DNA from: Lachancea dasiensis
Lineage: Eukaryota > Ascomycota > Saccharomycetes > Saccharomycetales > Saccharomycetaceae
DNA length: 64,000 nucleotides
Assembly: GCA_900074725.1 (NCBI GenBank)
Contig: LT598457.1
Span: 1,426,001 to 1,490,000, forward strand
Reading direction: 5' to 3'
The notes under the pieces are model-generated. The model was given only the letters and a program-made list of their open reading frames with translations, did no database searches and was not told the DNA's origin. Each line of letters opens with the position of its first letter. The first letter of the stretch is position 1. Shown here in pieces: positions 38,557 to 47,411 of the stretch. A program made the position numbers and the translations under genes.

Positions 38557-40563
38557 ATGGGAGTACCTGCCTTCTGGGAACTAATCAAAGACCATCAGAG
38601 TGTCCAAAGGATTCCATTTCAGCAATTTGTCACCGAGTTTCAGCATGCTGAAGGGAGAGCTCCAAGGCTCGCAATCGATGCATTTGGTTGGTTATTTGAA
38701 TGCGGGTTCCTTACGGGAGAAACCGACGAACTCATTGATAAGGGATATAGGACTGACGGATTAGCGATCCTTGCTTTTTTGAAACGCTTGAAGATCCTGC
38801 TATCGCTTGATGTGACGTTTGTTTTGGTCTTCGATGGTCCATTTAAGCCCAAGTTCAAGAACGAACTGAAATTGAAGAGGGCCACCAGTGACAAATTAGA
38901 TGTGCTGACAGCTGTCAACGTCGACATAGACGGTTGGACCAACCCAAGCTCACCTGAAAATGAGGTACATGATGTAGAAGGTCTGAGGATGGCCAAAAAG
39001 CTTTTAACACTAATGAACATATCATGGCTTGACGCTGCCGGTGAGGGAGAAGCCGAATGCGCTCGGCTTCAAAAGTTAGGTTTAGTAGATTACGTGGTGA
39101 CTAACGACTCAGATGTGTTTGCATTTGGGGCAACTAGGGCTCTTCGTAATATGTCCAAATTCTGGGAAGATTTACCGGCATCTTACGCCGATGCTACCAG
39201 GAAAAAGGACCACAAGGAGAATTTCGTTACAATGATAGATATAAGCAGAATTTCCTGCTGGAACCAGGATCATATTCTATTATACTACGCCCTTTTGGGG
39301 GCGGATTACAGCCAAGGGGTAAGAGGGCTAGGATCTCGAAAATCCGCGACTCTCGCACAACTCAGGGAACCTAATTTTGCATCAGAGTTCAAAGCCATAT
39401 TCGCGGACGCCAGCTCAAGTGCCGAGCTTCGACGGCCCCAATATCTGGATTTCCAACAAAGAATGTTCAATCACTGCCGATGCCATAGTGTGGAACTGTT
39501 TGGAAGAAATTATTTCAAAACATCCGGAGCAGCTCAATTTCAAGGCTGGCCGTCAGAGGAAGCTCTTTTACATTACTTCCATCCAACTGTGTCCGAACAG
39601 GTTCAGACCGACTGCCTCAATGGCGAGTATAACAACATAAGTGGTAAGTTCAATATTCCTGAGAGCAACATCCGCCAACTATTTGATCTTGTCAACGAAT
39701 TAGATCTCAAAATAATAACGGATATCAGCAAATGGTTCCACGATATAATGCATACAACTTTCCTGCTAAAAAAGATTTTGCATGGCTCGACGTTACCTGA
39801 CGACCAGTTATATGTTTTCAAGATCACAGATAATTGGATTTCCAACATATGCAATGGAACAGTTCACCTTGATTACTGGCGAATCAGGTATAACTCGTTT
39901 ATGGCAGGAGTCGAAGAGCCTCAGTCTGAAGCTTTTACTCGGCAAGAGGGCGAATCAGACCGCAGTGACCCTAATATAATTAGCCGCAGGAAAAGCCCAA
40001 CCAAAAAGCAAGCGGACCGGGAAGCGTATCGCTACATGACGTCAGTTCCCTCGGCAATGCTTCCCAGCTCAAACTTGCTGGTCAAGAGATATATGTTAGA
40101 GAGCCACAAAGGCGGTGGGAAAACTCCACGCAAGAAGCGAATTACATCGCGATGCTCCTCCATTCAAAAGAACAACCTTGACGAGTTTCTGAAAAAGCAC
40201 TCATCGCCCAGAAAGAAGTTAACAGAAGATGTGATTGAGACGCCTCTACTACCACCAACTAAACGGAAGTTATTTGTCGAAGATGACAATAAAGACCTCG
40301 AGCCTGAGGTCTCCGACTGGGCGGATACAAGCTCTTTGATCATTGTCTCGGAACAAGGTCGTAAAGAGGACCCAGGTGTACCACCAAAATCACCAGAGCG
40401 GATGCACATGTTCGGGCTATCTGCCCACCTCGATGAAAGTTCTGAGCTCGACGAAAATGAATCGCCCTTGAAAAAAAGGAATATCTCCACCCGACCTCGC
40501 TCTCAAGGTTCAGAATCTATCCCCCTTGATATCATAGATTTGACCCATGACGGCCAACTATGA
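38557..40563 (+). CDS. YEN1: Holliday junction resolvase Yen1
   Basis: Yen1 is the XPG/Rad2-family nuclease (GEN1 class) that cuts Holliday junctions late in mitosis and meiosis II, controlled by Cdk1 phosphorylation. The 668 residues compare with 759 in S. cerevisiae (YER041W). The N-terminus MGVPAFWELIK is the family start, as the XPG active site needs an exposed N-terminus. Acidic catalytic residues are seen in IDAFGWLFE, FVLVFDGPFKPK, EGEAECARL (about 162-170) and VTNDSDVFAFGA (about 182-193). A helix-hairpin-helix segment (LLGADYSQGVRGLGS) follows at about 248. The C-terminus has basic clusters (KTPRKKR) and TP/SP sites suited to Cdk control. Confidence 0.95.
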   Translation: MGVPAFWELIKDHQSVQRIPFQQFVTEFQHAEGRAPRLAIDAFGWLFECGFLTGETDELIDKGYRTDGLAILAFLKRLKILLSLDVTFVLVFDGPFKPKFKNELKLKRATSDKLDVLTAVNVDIDGWTNPSSPENEVHDVEGLRMAKKLLTLMNISWLDAAGEGEAECARLQKLGLVDYVVTNDSDVFAFGATRALRNMSKFWEDLPASYADATRKKDHKENFVTMIDISRISCWNQDHILLYYALLGADYSQGVRGLGSRKSATLAQLREPNFASEFKAIFADASSSAELRRPQYLDFQQRMFNHCRCHSVELFGRNYFKTSGAAQFQGWPSEEALLHYFHPTVSEQVQTDCLNGEYNNISGKFNIPESNIRQLFDLVNELDLKIITDISKWFHDIMHTTFLLKKILHGSTLPDDQLYVFKITDNWISNICNGTVHLDYWRIRYNSFMAGVEEPQSEAFTRQEGESDRSDPNIISRRKSPTKKQADREAYRYMTSVPSAMLPSSNLLVKRYMLESHKGGGKTPRKKRITSRCSSIQKNNLDEFLKKHSSPRKKLTEDVIETPLLPPTKRKLFVEDDNKDLEPEVSDWADTSSLIIVSEQGRKEDPGVPPKSPERMHMFGLSAHLDESSELDENESPLKKRNISTRPRSQGSESIPLDIIDLTHDGQL

Positions 40564-40680
40564 CCAACATGCTACAAATCACCAAGACTTCGATGTCGGT
40601 GGGACGACGAATGGAACTTTAACAGAGCTTTGACCAAGATTAATATTTATTAAGTCGTGCAAATGGCAGCTGTTTGAGGT

Positions 40681-40688
40681 TGCACCCA
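40681..40688 (+). promoter_or_regulatory. Aft1-type site upstream of MXR1
   Basis: TGCACCCA matches the Aft1/2 iron-regulon core YRCACCCR and lies 97 bp before the first MXR1 ATG. The core is short, so chance is quite possible. Confidence 0.35.
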
Positions 40689-40777
40689 GAATTTAGAGAC
40701 GATAGACATTGGATTGCCGGTCCAAACTGACACAACCAGGCCATTGTCTTCATTAGTGTAACGACGTACGAAATTTC

Positions 40778-41416
40778 ATGATATTACAAATAAAGGCCTC
40801 CTTTGCCACGCCAGCGCAGACTAAATCAACTACAGTTAAGAGAACACACAACTTCTGCACCATGGTCTCCGCTATATCCAAGAGTATTAAGTTCAATCCG
40901 CAAACGGAGAAACTTCTCACGGTTGCCGCCGGTTGTTTCTGGGGTACGGAACATATTTACAGAAAACACTTTGGTGCCAAAATTGCAGACTGTAAAGTCG
41001 GCTATGCGAATGGCAATGAGGAAGCAAAGGATTCTGGCAGTTCAATTTCATATAAAAAAGTGTGCAGCGGGGATACGCAGTTCGCGGAGGTCTTGCAAAT
41101 AGCTTTCGACCCAAAGGTGGTATCCCTGAAAGAGCTTGTGGACTTCTTTTTCCGCATCCATGATCCCACCACGTTGAACTCGCAGGGTCCAGACATGGGC
41201 ACTCAATATCGCAGTGCCATTTTTGCCCACTCGGCAGAAGACGTGAGCGAAATCGAGGCGTTGAAGGGACAGTGGCAACCGAAATGGCACAATAAGATAG
41301 TAACAGAAGTTACCATGTGCACCAACTTTTACGATGCGGAGGACTACCACCAAACATATTTGGATATCAATCCTACTGGTTATGCTTGTCCTACTCACTA
41401 CATTCGCAACTTGTGA
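40778..41416 (+). CDS. MXR1: Peptide-Met (S)-S-oxide reductase Mxr1 (MsrA)
   Basis: Mxr1 reduces methionine-S-sulfoxide in proteins using thioredoxin. The catalytic GCFWG motif is at about residues 52-56 of the long form, with DPTTLNSQGPDMGTQYRSA and the C-terminal resolving-Cys segment GYACPTHYI. Two starts are possible. The second ATG (40862) gives exactly 184 residues, the S. cerevisiae length (YER042W), and has A at -3. The first (40778, the span given) has T at -3 and would add 28 residues, MILQIKASFATPAQTKSTTV and on, lacking acidic residues and Ser/Thr/Lys-rich like a mitochondrial presequence. Leaky scanning could make both forms. Confidence 0.96.
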   Translation: MILQIKASFATPAQTKSTTVKRTHNFCTMVSAISKSIKFNPQTEKLLTVAAGCFWGTEHIYRKHFGAKIADCKVGYANGNEEAKDSGSSISYKKVCSGDTQFAEVLQIAFDPKVVSLKELVDFFFRIHDPTTLNSQGPDMGTQYRSAIFAHSAEDVSEIEALKGQWQPKWHNKIVTEVTMCTNFYDAEDYHQTYLDINPTGYACPTHYIRNL

Positions 41417-41430
41417 AGGGTGCTTAATTC

Positions 41431-41868
41431 TTATGGTGCAGTCGTATCCTCTCCTAACACCCTGAGGTTCTCGGCCACTTTTCGGTCTTCCCGGTAGTTG
41501 ATCACGCTGACTGCCAACGCTGCGAATAGAATCCCGCTAAACACTCCTCTTAGGATTATTTCTGCTCCAGTCAATTGCATTTGGGCAGCTTTTGAGCCCG
41601 GTTTGGCGCGAGGCCCCCACCGTCCAAAAGATATAAAGTAAATAGCTCTCTGCTCCTTTGGTGTCATTTCTGACCACCTATCCTCCATTTTCCAATTCAG
41701 ATACTCCTTCAGCTCTTCTTTCGTGTCTTTGTCCATTTTCAGCCAAGAATCAACGTTTAACTCGTCGTACCGTGGAGGCTCATAAACAACAGAACTTAGA
41801 GCCCTAGCGACATTTCTCTTCACCACAGTTCCAGGACTCTTACAGCTTTTAACAGAGTGTAGAAACAT
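41431..41868 (-). CDS. MTC3: Mitochondrial COX4-family-like protein Mtc3
   Basis: The frame encodes 145 residues. By position (YGL226W, next to OST5 and VID30) this is MTC3, a mitochondrial protein named for a genetic link to telomere capping. The first 27 residues are basic and Ser/Val-rich, a likely presequence. The mid region (RWSEMTPKEQRAIYFISFG) followed by RWGPR strongly resembles cytochrome oxidase subunit IV (S. cerevisiae Cox5a: PWAQLTEPEKQAVWYISYG, then EWGPR). One membrane helix follows (LRGVFSGILFAALAVSVIN, about 105-123). It lacks the long C-terminal part of Cox5, so it is a divergent relative rather than Cox5 itself. It converges on MXR1 with a 14-bp gap. Confidence 0.83.
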   Translation of the reverse strand: MFLHSVKSCKSPGTVVKRNVARALSSVVYEPPRYDELNVDSWLKMDKDTKEELKEYLNWKMEDRWSEMTPKEQRAIYFISFGRWGPRAKPGSKAAQMQLTGAEIILRGVFSGILFAALAVSVINYREDRKVAENLRVLGEDTTAP

Positions 41869-42038
41869 ACCAATTATTCGGCAGAGTCTTCAAGAGGAGG
41901 CGTTTTTCTCTGGTCGTTGACTTTATCCACAATACTATTTTATATATAATTAACTGTATGGAATAATTCTAATATTATTGACATATAAATTAAACTACCT
42001 CGTACTATAACGGTCGAGACGTGAAGGGCACAGTTAAG

Positions 42039-42364
42039 ATGACAACCTACGAGGAAGTCTTTGTATGTTTCAATTGGGAAGACGCTTTGAAATAAATCAC
42101 TAACAATGAATCCCCCAGAAATCGTATCATAGGGCCCCAGAATTTGTAGGTTTCATACCTCTAGAGTCACAAGGCCTCTACGGAGCAGTTGCTTTGATCG
42201 TGGGCTTGATCTTTACGACTTTAGCGCTTACAGTACCTGCAAAGGCTTCAGGCTTGCGGTTGGTAGTGCAATTTCTCAAATACGCGTTGATGAGCCTGGT
42301 GGGAAGCATATTTTTGGGTCTGGCCGCTGTGTTCTTAAGCGATTCTTTTGGTGTTTACGCATGA
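42039..42364 (+). CDS. OST5: Oligosaccharyltransferase subunit Ost5, two exons
   Basis: Ost5 is a small membrane subunit that stabilises Ost1 in the ER oligosaccharyltransferase. Exon 1 (42039..42062) encodes only MTTYEEVF; exon 2 (42119..42364) continues KSYHRAPEFVGFIPLESQG, giving 89 residues against 86 in S. cerevisiae (YGL226C-A), whose gene also has an intron. Two membrane helices are clear: AVALIVGLIFTTLALTVPA and LMSLVGSIFLGLAAVFL, and the C-terminus DSFGVYA matches NSFGVYV. The gene is too short and too split to appear as one long open frame. It is divergent from MTC3, as in S. cerevisiae. Confidence 0.95.
42063..42118 (+). other. Intron of OST5
   Basis: GTATGT donor at 42063-42068, CACTAAC branch site at 42098-42104, CAG acceptor ending at 42118. 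At 56 nt it is close to the minimum for yeast. Phase 0. Confidence 0.92.
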
Positions 42365-42479
42365 AAGATGTAACAACAGAGTTATGTACTTCTTCAACCC
42401 TCAGATTCGTTCTTCATACAAGTACGGCTACTGTCTTCTTACCCTCGGGTTGGGCCTATGTAGTGAATATAGATATTGC

Positions 42480-45164
42480 TCAAATATTTAGCAGATCCTC
42501 GTCAATGTTTACAAGTTTATGCACCCGTAGCTCCGAATCATTATGAACAAGGGAGCTGCCCTCCCCATATTCCATGAGGGCGTTGACCATAGCTCTTGTG
42601 TAGCTCACCATGTTTTCTAAGGAGCTTTCGCTCCTTTTTTTTAAAAACAGAAGGATTCGGGAATTTATCAATTGAAATAACCTATCTTGCAAATAGGCTG
42701 GTGTCAGGTAAACTGCCAAATCTTCACTGCACTCTTCTAAAGGATTGTCGTAGGCAAGTAAAGAGGAAATATCATTCAAGTGGCTTTGAAAACCTTCCTT
42801 GTACTCGAGAGGTACGTCAGAGTTATAAACAAACTCGGCCGTGAGTTCCTGACCTTTTCGAAGAATTTCCTCAATGGGATGGTCTTTGAAGTTGACCAAT
42901 GTAACGAGGTACTCGGCCAATTTTAACTCGAAGAGCAAATCGATGCTTTCTTTCAAAAGGCCTGGGTAATGTGCGTCGATGAAAGCAATGCATGCAGTCA
43001 CTTTACTCTCATTCACGAGCCTCCGTATGTCCTGCCGAACTTTCAAGTTGTTTTCCTCTTTAACAATTTGTCTTTCATTATGTCTGATGACTATCCTAGC
43101 CCTTTCTTCTTCATTGTCCGGTATACAATCTTTATTGAGATCAATGAGAAAACCTTTGGCCACATCAATTAGGCCCTCATGAATCAAATAATCATTGATC
43201 ATTGTATTCATAGTGCAAGGAATAGAATCATCATCCGTATTCAGGTTATTCAATTTTTCAACTTCAGGCCGATAGAGCTGATCTCCACTGAATCTGTCGT
43301 CGTTTTGGAGAAGGAACCCATCCTTATTTCTAAAGCTTTCATCGTGAGATGAGAGATTTAACTCATTATCCTCAAGCTCATCGTTTTGATCGTCATAAAA
43401 ACTGCTTTCGAAATCGTTGCGACCATCGTGGCCATCAATACTTTTGTAAATATGCTGATAAGCTCGTGCCTTGAGCATTCTCTGGTATCCTAAAATGTCG
43501 TAGACAAATTCCTCATGCAAGCCAAAGTTTGTCCTTACGACAGCACCAGGAGCGAGTGAAATAAACGGGACCACATCAATGTCATGAACATCAGTGAAGG
43601 CCGTTCCTAAATGAACACCATTTTTAGTGAAAAATATTGTTCCGCTAACATAGTTGATCCCACAACCAACAACATCAGATGGCCCATATCCATTTGAATA
43701 TGATTTAGACAAAGTTCCATCGGTGATATTTCCATCTTGCCCTCCGTAAACAAAGCTTCCTTTGCTCAAAGTTTCGCCGCGGTTACTGGAGCTGCTAGAC
43801 GACCCTGATTCTAGAGAGGCCCTAACAATACTCGCTGACTGCCTGTTGATAGACACTGGATCGCTACTTTGAAGATCGGTGCGGGACGATGATTTGGAAC
43901 TCGACTGGATTTTCGAAAGGTCCTTGAAGCCCACCTTGATCCTTGAAGGGGTAGCAGTTCCATAAGACCGACTCCAAAGCACTCTGATCTCATAGTAGAA
44001 AAGGGCCAAACTTTTGGAGTGGAGTGTGTTGTTGGCGGTGGTACTCACATACTCCTGTCTGGAATTGAAGGTAGAAAGACTCTCTGAGAGTCCCGGCCCA
44101 CCCAGCGGGCCAGTCCTTCTATCGTGAGCAGAGAGTGCTTGAAATTCTGGATTAGGCTTCAATTGCGTACAGCCATCAGAAGATACGAGAATGCTGTTGT
44201 TTGAAGGCGTCTCCCAAGCTTGAGGCAAAGGATAACCTAATTGCTTATAAATTTCCCGCGACACTGCGTTTTTCTTGAAATGTACTTGACTGGAAGCGGA
44301 TGGTGGATCGGAGAGATCCTTAGATGACTTGACTTCCAACACCTGGGCCGGCACAGCCGTTGGGTTCTGAGGGCCTGCCCCTTCCGCCAAATTTTGAGAT
44401 ACAATTGACTCATTCTCTCCATGGGCTTCGTGTCCAGCTTCCTGGTCTACGTATTCGGTTTGAATTCTGAGCTCTGAACGGCCCACCCCATTGTCTTCAA
44501 AGCCATCATTACCCTCGGCGTTACCATCTGTATTGGCATCGTCATTATCGTTATAATCTGCGTCGTCGTCATCATCATCGTCAACATCATCATCATCATC
44601 ATCATTATTATTACCACCATCAACATCATCGTCACCATCTTCATCATCGTCGTCGTCTTCATCAACATCGTCATCATCGTCGTCGTCGTCATCTTCGTCC
44701 TCGGCACCATGATTTATGCGAAGGCCCATGCGAGTCGAAAGACTACTAGCCACAGGCTGGGTTATATCGGTGGAATCACTGTCGACTTGCATATCATCAG
44801 TCGTGACGTGGGACATTGGTCTAGGCGGCGACCCGCGGTCTATATCTGGATAGAAATACTGGTAGACTTGTACCAAGTATTCATCGCTAACCGCATCATA
44901 AGGGATTGTCCCCAAAACACCTATGCTCATCAATTTTTCCCAAATCTCTTTCCTAGCTTCATAACTCAAGTCCGAACGTAGTTGCCGTAGTCTAGGCTCC
45001 CTCAACGTTGGAGATGTCTCACCTTTCGCCTTGAGCTTACGGAACAGTTTTCTATTCTTATAGTAGATTTTCCACAAGTCATGACCGATAGGTTGTTCTA
45101 AGAGATACGTAGGAAACAGCGCAGTTACATACGCATTGTCTACCTGATCCATACAATGAAACAT
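42480..45164 (-). CDS. VID30: GID/CTLH ubiquitin ligase scaffold Vid30 (Gid1)
   Basis: Vid30 is the RanBP9-type scaffold of the GID E3 ligase, which destroys gluconeogenic enzymes when glucose returns. The 894 residues compare with 958 in S. cerevisiae (YGL227W). The N-terminal block VTALFPTYLLEQPIGHDLW (about 13-31) is typical. The SPRY domain lies at about 370-560 (VSGTIFFTKNGVHLGTAF near 505). LisH follows near 650 (MINDYLIHEGLIDVAKGF), then CTLH and CRA helices to the end. Residues about 153-225 are an Asp/Asn-rich low-complexity insert. A second ATG at 45152 (MDQVDNAY) aligns better with the S. cerevisiae start region; either may be used. Confidence 0.95.
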   Translation of the reverse strand: MFHCMDQVDNAYVTALFPTYLLEQPIGHDLWKIYYKNRKLFRKLKAKGETSPTLREPRLRQLRSDLSYEARKEIWEKLMSIGVLGTIPYDAVSDEYLVQVYQYFYPDIDRGSPPRPMSHVTTDDMQVDSDSTDITQPVASSLSTRMGLRINHGAEDEDDDDDDDDDVDEDDDDDEDGDDDVDGGNNNDDDDDDVDDDDDDDADYNDNDDANTDGNAEGNDGFEDNGVGRSELRIQTEYVDQEAGHEAHGENESIVSQNLAEGAGPQNPTAVPAQVLEVKSSKDLSDPPSASSQVHFKKNAVSREIYKQLGYPLPQAWETPSNNSILVSSDGCTQLKPNPEFQALSAHDRRTGPLGGPGLSESLSTFNSRQEYVSTTANNTLHSKSLALFYYEIRVLWSRSYGTATPSRIKVGFKDLSKIQSSSKSSSRTDLQSSDPVSINRQSASIVRASLESGSSSSSSNRGETLSKGSFVYGGQDGNITDGTLSKSYSNGYGPSDVVGCGINYVSGTIFFTKNGVHLGTAFTDVHDIDVVPFISLAPGAVVRTNFGLHEEFVYDILGYQRMLKARAYQHIYKSIDGHDGRNDFESSFYDDQNDELEDNELNLSSHDESFRNKDGFLLQNDDRFSGDQLYRPEVEKLNNLNTDDDSIPCTMNTMINDYLIHEGLIDVAKGFLIDLNKDCIPDNEEERARIVIRHNERQIVKEENNLKVRQDIRRLVNESKVTACIAFIDAHYPGLLKESIDLLFELKLAEYLVTLVNFKDHPIEEILRKGQELTAEFVYNSDVPLEYKEGFQSHLNDISSLLAYDNPLEECSEDLAVYLTPAYLQDRLFQLINSRILLFLKKRSESSLENMVSYTRAMVNALMEYGEGSSLVHNDSELRVHKLVNIDEDLLNI
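44500..44706 (-). repeat. GAT/GAC tract encoding an acidic run in VID30
   Basis: About 70 codons, nearly all GAT, GAC, GAA or AAT, encode Asp-rich runs such as DDDDDDDDDVDEDDDDDED. The plus strand reads as ATC/GTC repeats. Slippage-prone and in frame. Confidence 0.9.
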
Positions 45165-45509
45165 GTTCTCTCCTCTCTAATACGAACTTGTGTATAAAAG
45201 ATCTAAGTTTATCGAATGTCGTCCTTATTCTTTATATAAATTAAAGGAGCAATGACAAGATAAACCTTGAACATACAAAGGAAGCTCCTAAAGTCATCCT
45301 ATAAAAAATATGGAGTAAAGATCAACATTTACTCCTCACCACTGAGACTACTTTTACCATTCTTTTGATCGTTGAAGATTTGTTGATTCATACATATATA
45401 TATCCATGATTGTAGTAATATTATTTACATAACCCAAATGATTAGCTGTAAATCAATGCAAACAGTTGAGTGCTTGAAGAGCAGACAATGAGATACTAGG
45501 CGCACGCGC
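45165..45509. promoter_or_regulatory. VID30 promoter / SAH1 3' flank
   Basis: The 345 bp are AT-rich, with TATATATA near 45396 and A-runs. They lie between two minus-strand genes. No gene or RNA was seen. Confidence 0.5.
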
Positions 45510-46859
45510 TTAGTATCTGTAGTGGTCGGCCTTGAAAGGACCCTCTTGAGCAATACCCAAGTATTCGGATTGGACAGGAGTTAGCTTGGTCATACGAACG
45601 CCCAATTTGTCCAAGTGGAATTTGGCAACAGCTTCATCCAAGATCTTAGGCAAAACGTGGACACCGATTTCGAAAGGACCGGTCTTCTCGAACTCAACGA
45701 ACTTCTGTCTGAATTCCTTGTCGCCAGCCTTGAACAAGGCGATTTGGGCCAACACCTGGTTGGAGAAAGAACAGGACATGACGAAGGAAGAGTGACCGGT
45801 GGCACAGCCCAAGTTCACCAACCTACCGTCAGCCAACAAGATGACGTGTCTGCCGGTTGGCAACAAGAAACGGTCAACCTGAGGCTTGATGTTGGTGCAT
45901 TCCTTGGCGTTAGCTTTCAACCAGGCAACGTCGATTTCGATGTCGAAGTGACCAATGTTGCAGACAATGGCATCTTCAGGCATGGACAAGAAGTGCTCGG
46001 AGGTGACGATGTCTCTGCAACCGGTGGTGGTAACGAAGATTTGACCAACTGGGGCGGCTTCTTCCATTGGCAACACTTGGTAACCTTGCATGGCAGCTTG
46101 CAAGGCGTTGATAGGGTCGATTTCGGTGACAATGACACGAGCACCCATGCCTCTTAGAGAGTCGGCACAACCCTTACCGACATCACCAAAACCGGCAACG
46201 ACAGCAACCTTACCAGCAACCATGACGTCGGTGGCTCTCTTGATACCGTCGACCAACGATTCTCTGCATCCGTACAAGTTGTCGAACTTGGATTTGGTGA
46301 CGGAGTCGTTGACGTTGATGGCTGGGACCTTCAACTTGGCCTCCTTGACCATCTTGTACAAGTGGTGGACACCCGTGGTGGTTTCTTCAGACAAACCGTA
46401 GCAGTCCTTCAACATCTCTGGGTGCTTTTCGTGAACCAAAGTGGTCAAGTCACCACCGTCGTCCAAGATCAAGTTCAACTTTTGGTTGTCCTTGAAGGCA
46501 AACAACTGTTGTTCGATACACCACAAGTATTCTTCCTCGGTTTCACCCTTCCAGGCAAACACAGGCACACCGGCAGCGGCGATGGCAGCAGCAGCGTGGT
46601 CCTGGGTCGAGTAGATGTTACAGGACGACCACGTAACCTCCGCACCCAGAGCCACCAAGGTTTCAATCAAAACCGCGGTCTGGATGGTCATGTGCAGACA
46701 CCCGGCAATACGAGCACCTTTCAAAGGTTGAACTTCACCGTACGCCTCTCTGATGGCCATCAACCCTGGCATTTCGTGTTCAGCCAACTGAATTTCCTTT
46801 CTACCAAAGGCAGCTAGGGAAATGTCGGCAACTTTGCAGTTTTGAGCGGGGGAAGACAT
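45510..46859 (-). CDS. SAH1: S-adenosyl-L-homocysteine hydrolase Sah1
   Basis: Sah1 splits S-adenosylhomocysteine to adenosine and homocysteine, clearing the inhibitor of all SAM-dependent methylation, in the cytosol with bound NAD. The start is the ATG at 46859 ([19 protein letters not shown]); the open extension to 46883 begins with TTG. This gives 449 residues, the same as S. cerevisiae (YER043C). The NAD loop [17 protein letters not shown] is at about 222-238, substrate residues lie in [13 protein letters not shown], and the C-terminal KADHYRY NAD-binding tail of the family is complete. Codon choice is strongly biased, so expression should be high. A CATGTGA (Cbf1-like) lies at 47042-47048 upstream. 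Confidence 0.98.
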   Translation of the reverse strand: MSSPAQNCKVADISLAAFGRKEIQLAEHEMPGLMAIREAYGEVQPLKGARIAGCLHMTIQTAVLIETLVALGAEVTWSSCNIYSTQDHAAAAIAAAGVPVFAWKGETEEEYLWCIEQQLFAFKDNQKLNLILDDGGDLTTLVHEKHPEMLKDCYGLSEETTTGVHHLYKMVKEAKLKVPAINVNDSVTKSKFDNLYGCRESLVDGIKRATDVMVAGKVAVVAGFGDVGKGCADSLRGMGARVIVTEIDPINALQAAMQGYQVLPMEEAAPVGQIFVTTTGCRDIVTSEHFLSMPEDAIVCNIGHFDIEIDVAWLKANAKECTNIKPQVDRFLLPTGRHVILLADGRLVNLGCATGHSSFVMSCSFSNQVLAQIALFKAGDKEFRQKFVEFEKTGPFEIGVHVLPKILDEAVAKFHLDKLGVRMTKLTPVQSEYLGIAQEGPFKADHYRY

Positions 46860-47411
46860 AGTATAGACAATCGAAAGGACCAATTGACGTTATTAACCGA
46901 ACAAATTAAAGTTCAATTTCCGTCTCTGGAGAATTGGGCGAATTTACGGTGTTGCACCTTAAGCGTGTTCTTCACACCTTTCAACTCATCACTGACAGCT
47001 ATCATCTTTTATAGTTCTGATAGTCTTGGAAAATTTTTCACCATGTGAATTTGGCCCAGCTCGTAAAGCGACGTTCAAGCCAACCAACTGGACGATAACT
47101 TTAAGATTCGAACACGCGAATCAAATACCTTACGACGTTGAGATTGGCTGGGCGGGTCTAGTCAGCGGCGCTTGATATGACATAGGTTTTGGACGGGCTC
47201 GCTGTGATGCGCAGAAGATCTGAGGCTTTCTGTCAATGGCTATTTGATCGGTGGATGAGGTGAAAAATCATAAATTGGACGATGTTGCCGAGCTTACTGG
47301 CCGCTTTTAGTCAATGACGGCACGTCTTCACAGATCTAGCTAGTGCGACGCTTGTTGAAGCTTGTTCGTTTAACTCAAGTACCATTCAATTTATTATAAA
47401 ATTACATACAT
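46860..47411. promoter_or_regulatory. SAH1 promoter / SHE10 3' flank
   Basis: 552 bp. A CATGTGA at 47042-47048 (TCACATG on the minus strand) fits a Cbf1 core, plausible for a methyl-cycle gene. The rest shows no gene or repeat. Confidence 0.45.

Noticed and set aside
47070-47090. GTTCAAGCC as a tRNA B-box
   Set aside because: Flanking bases do not form a T-stem.
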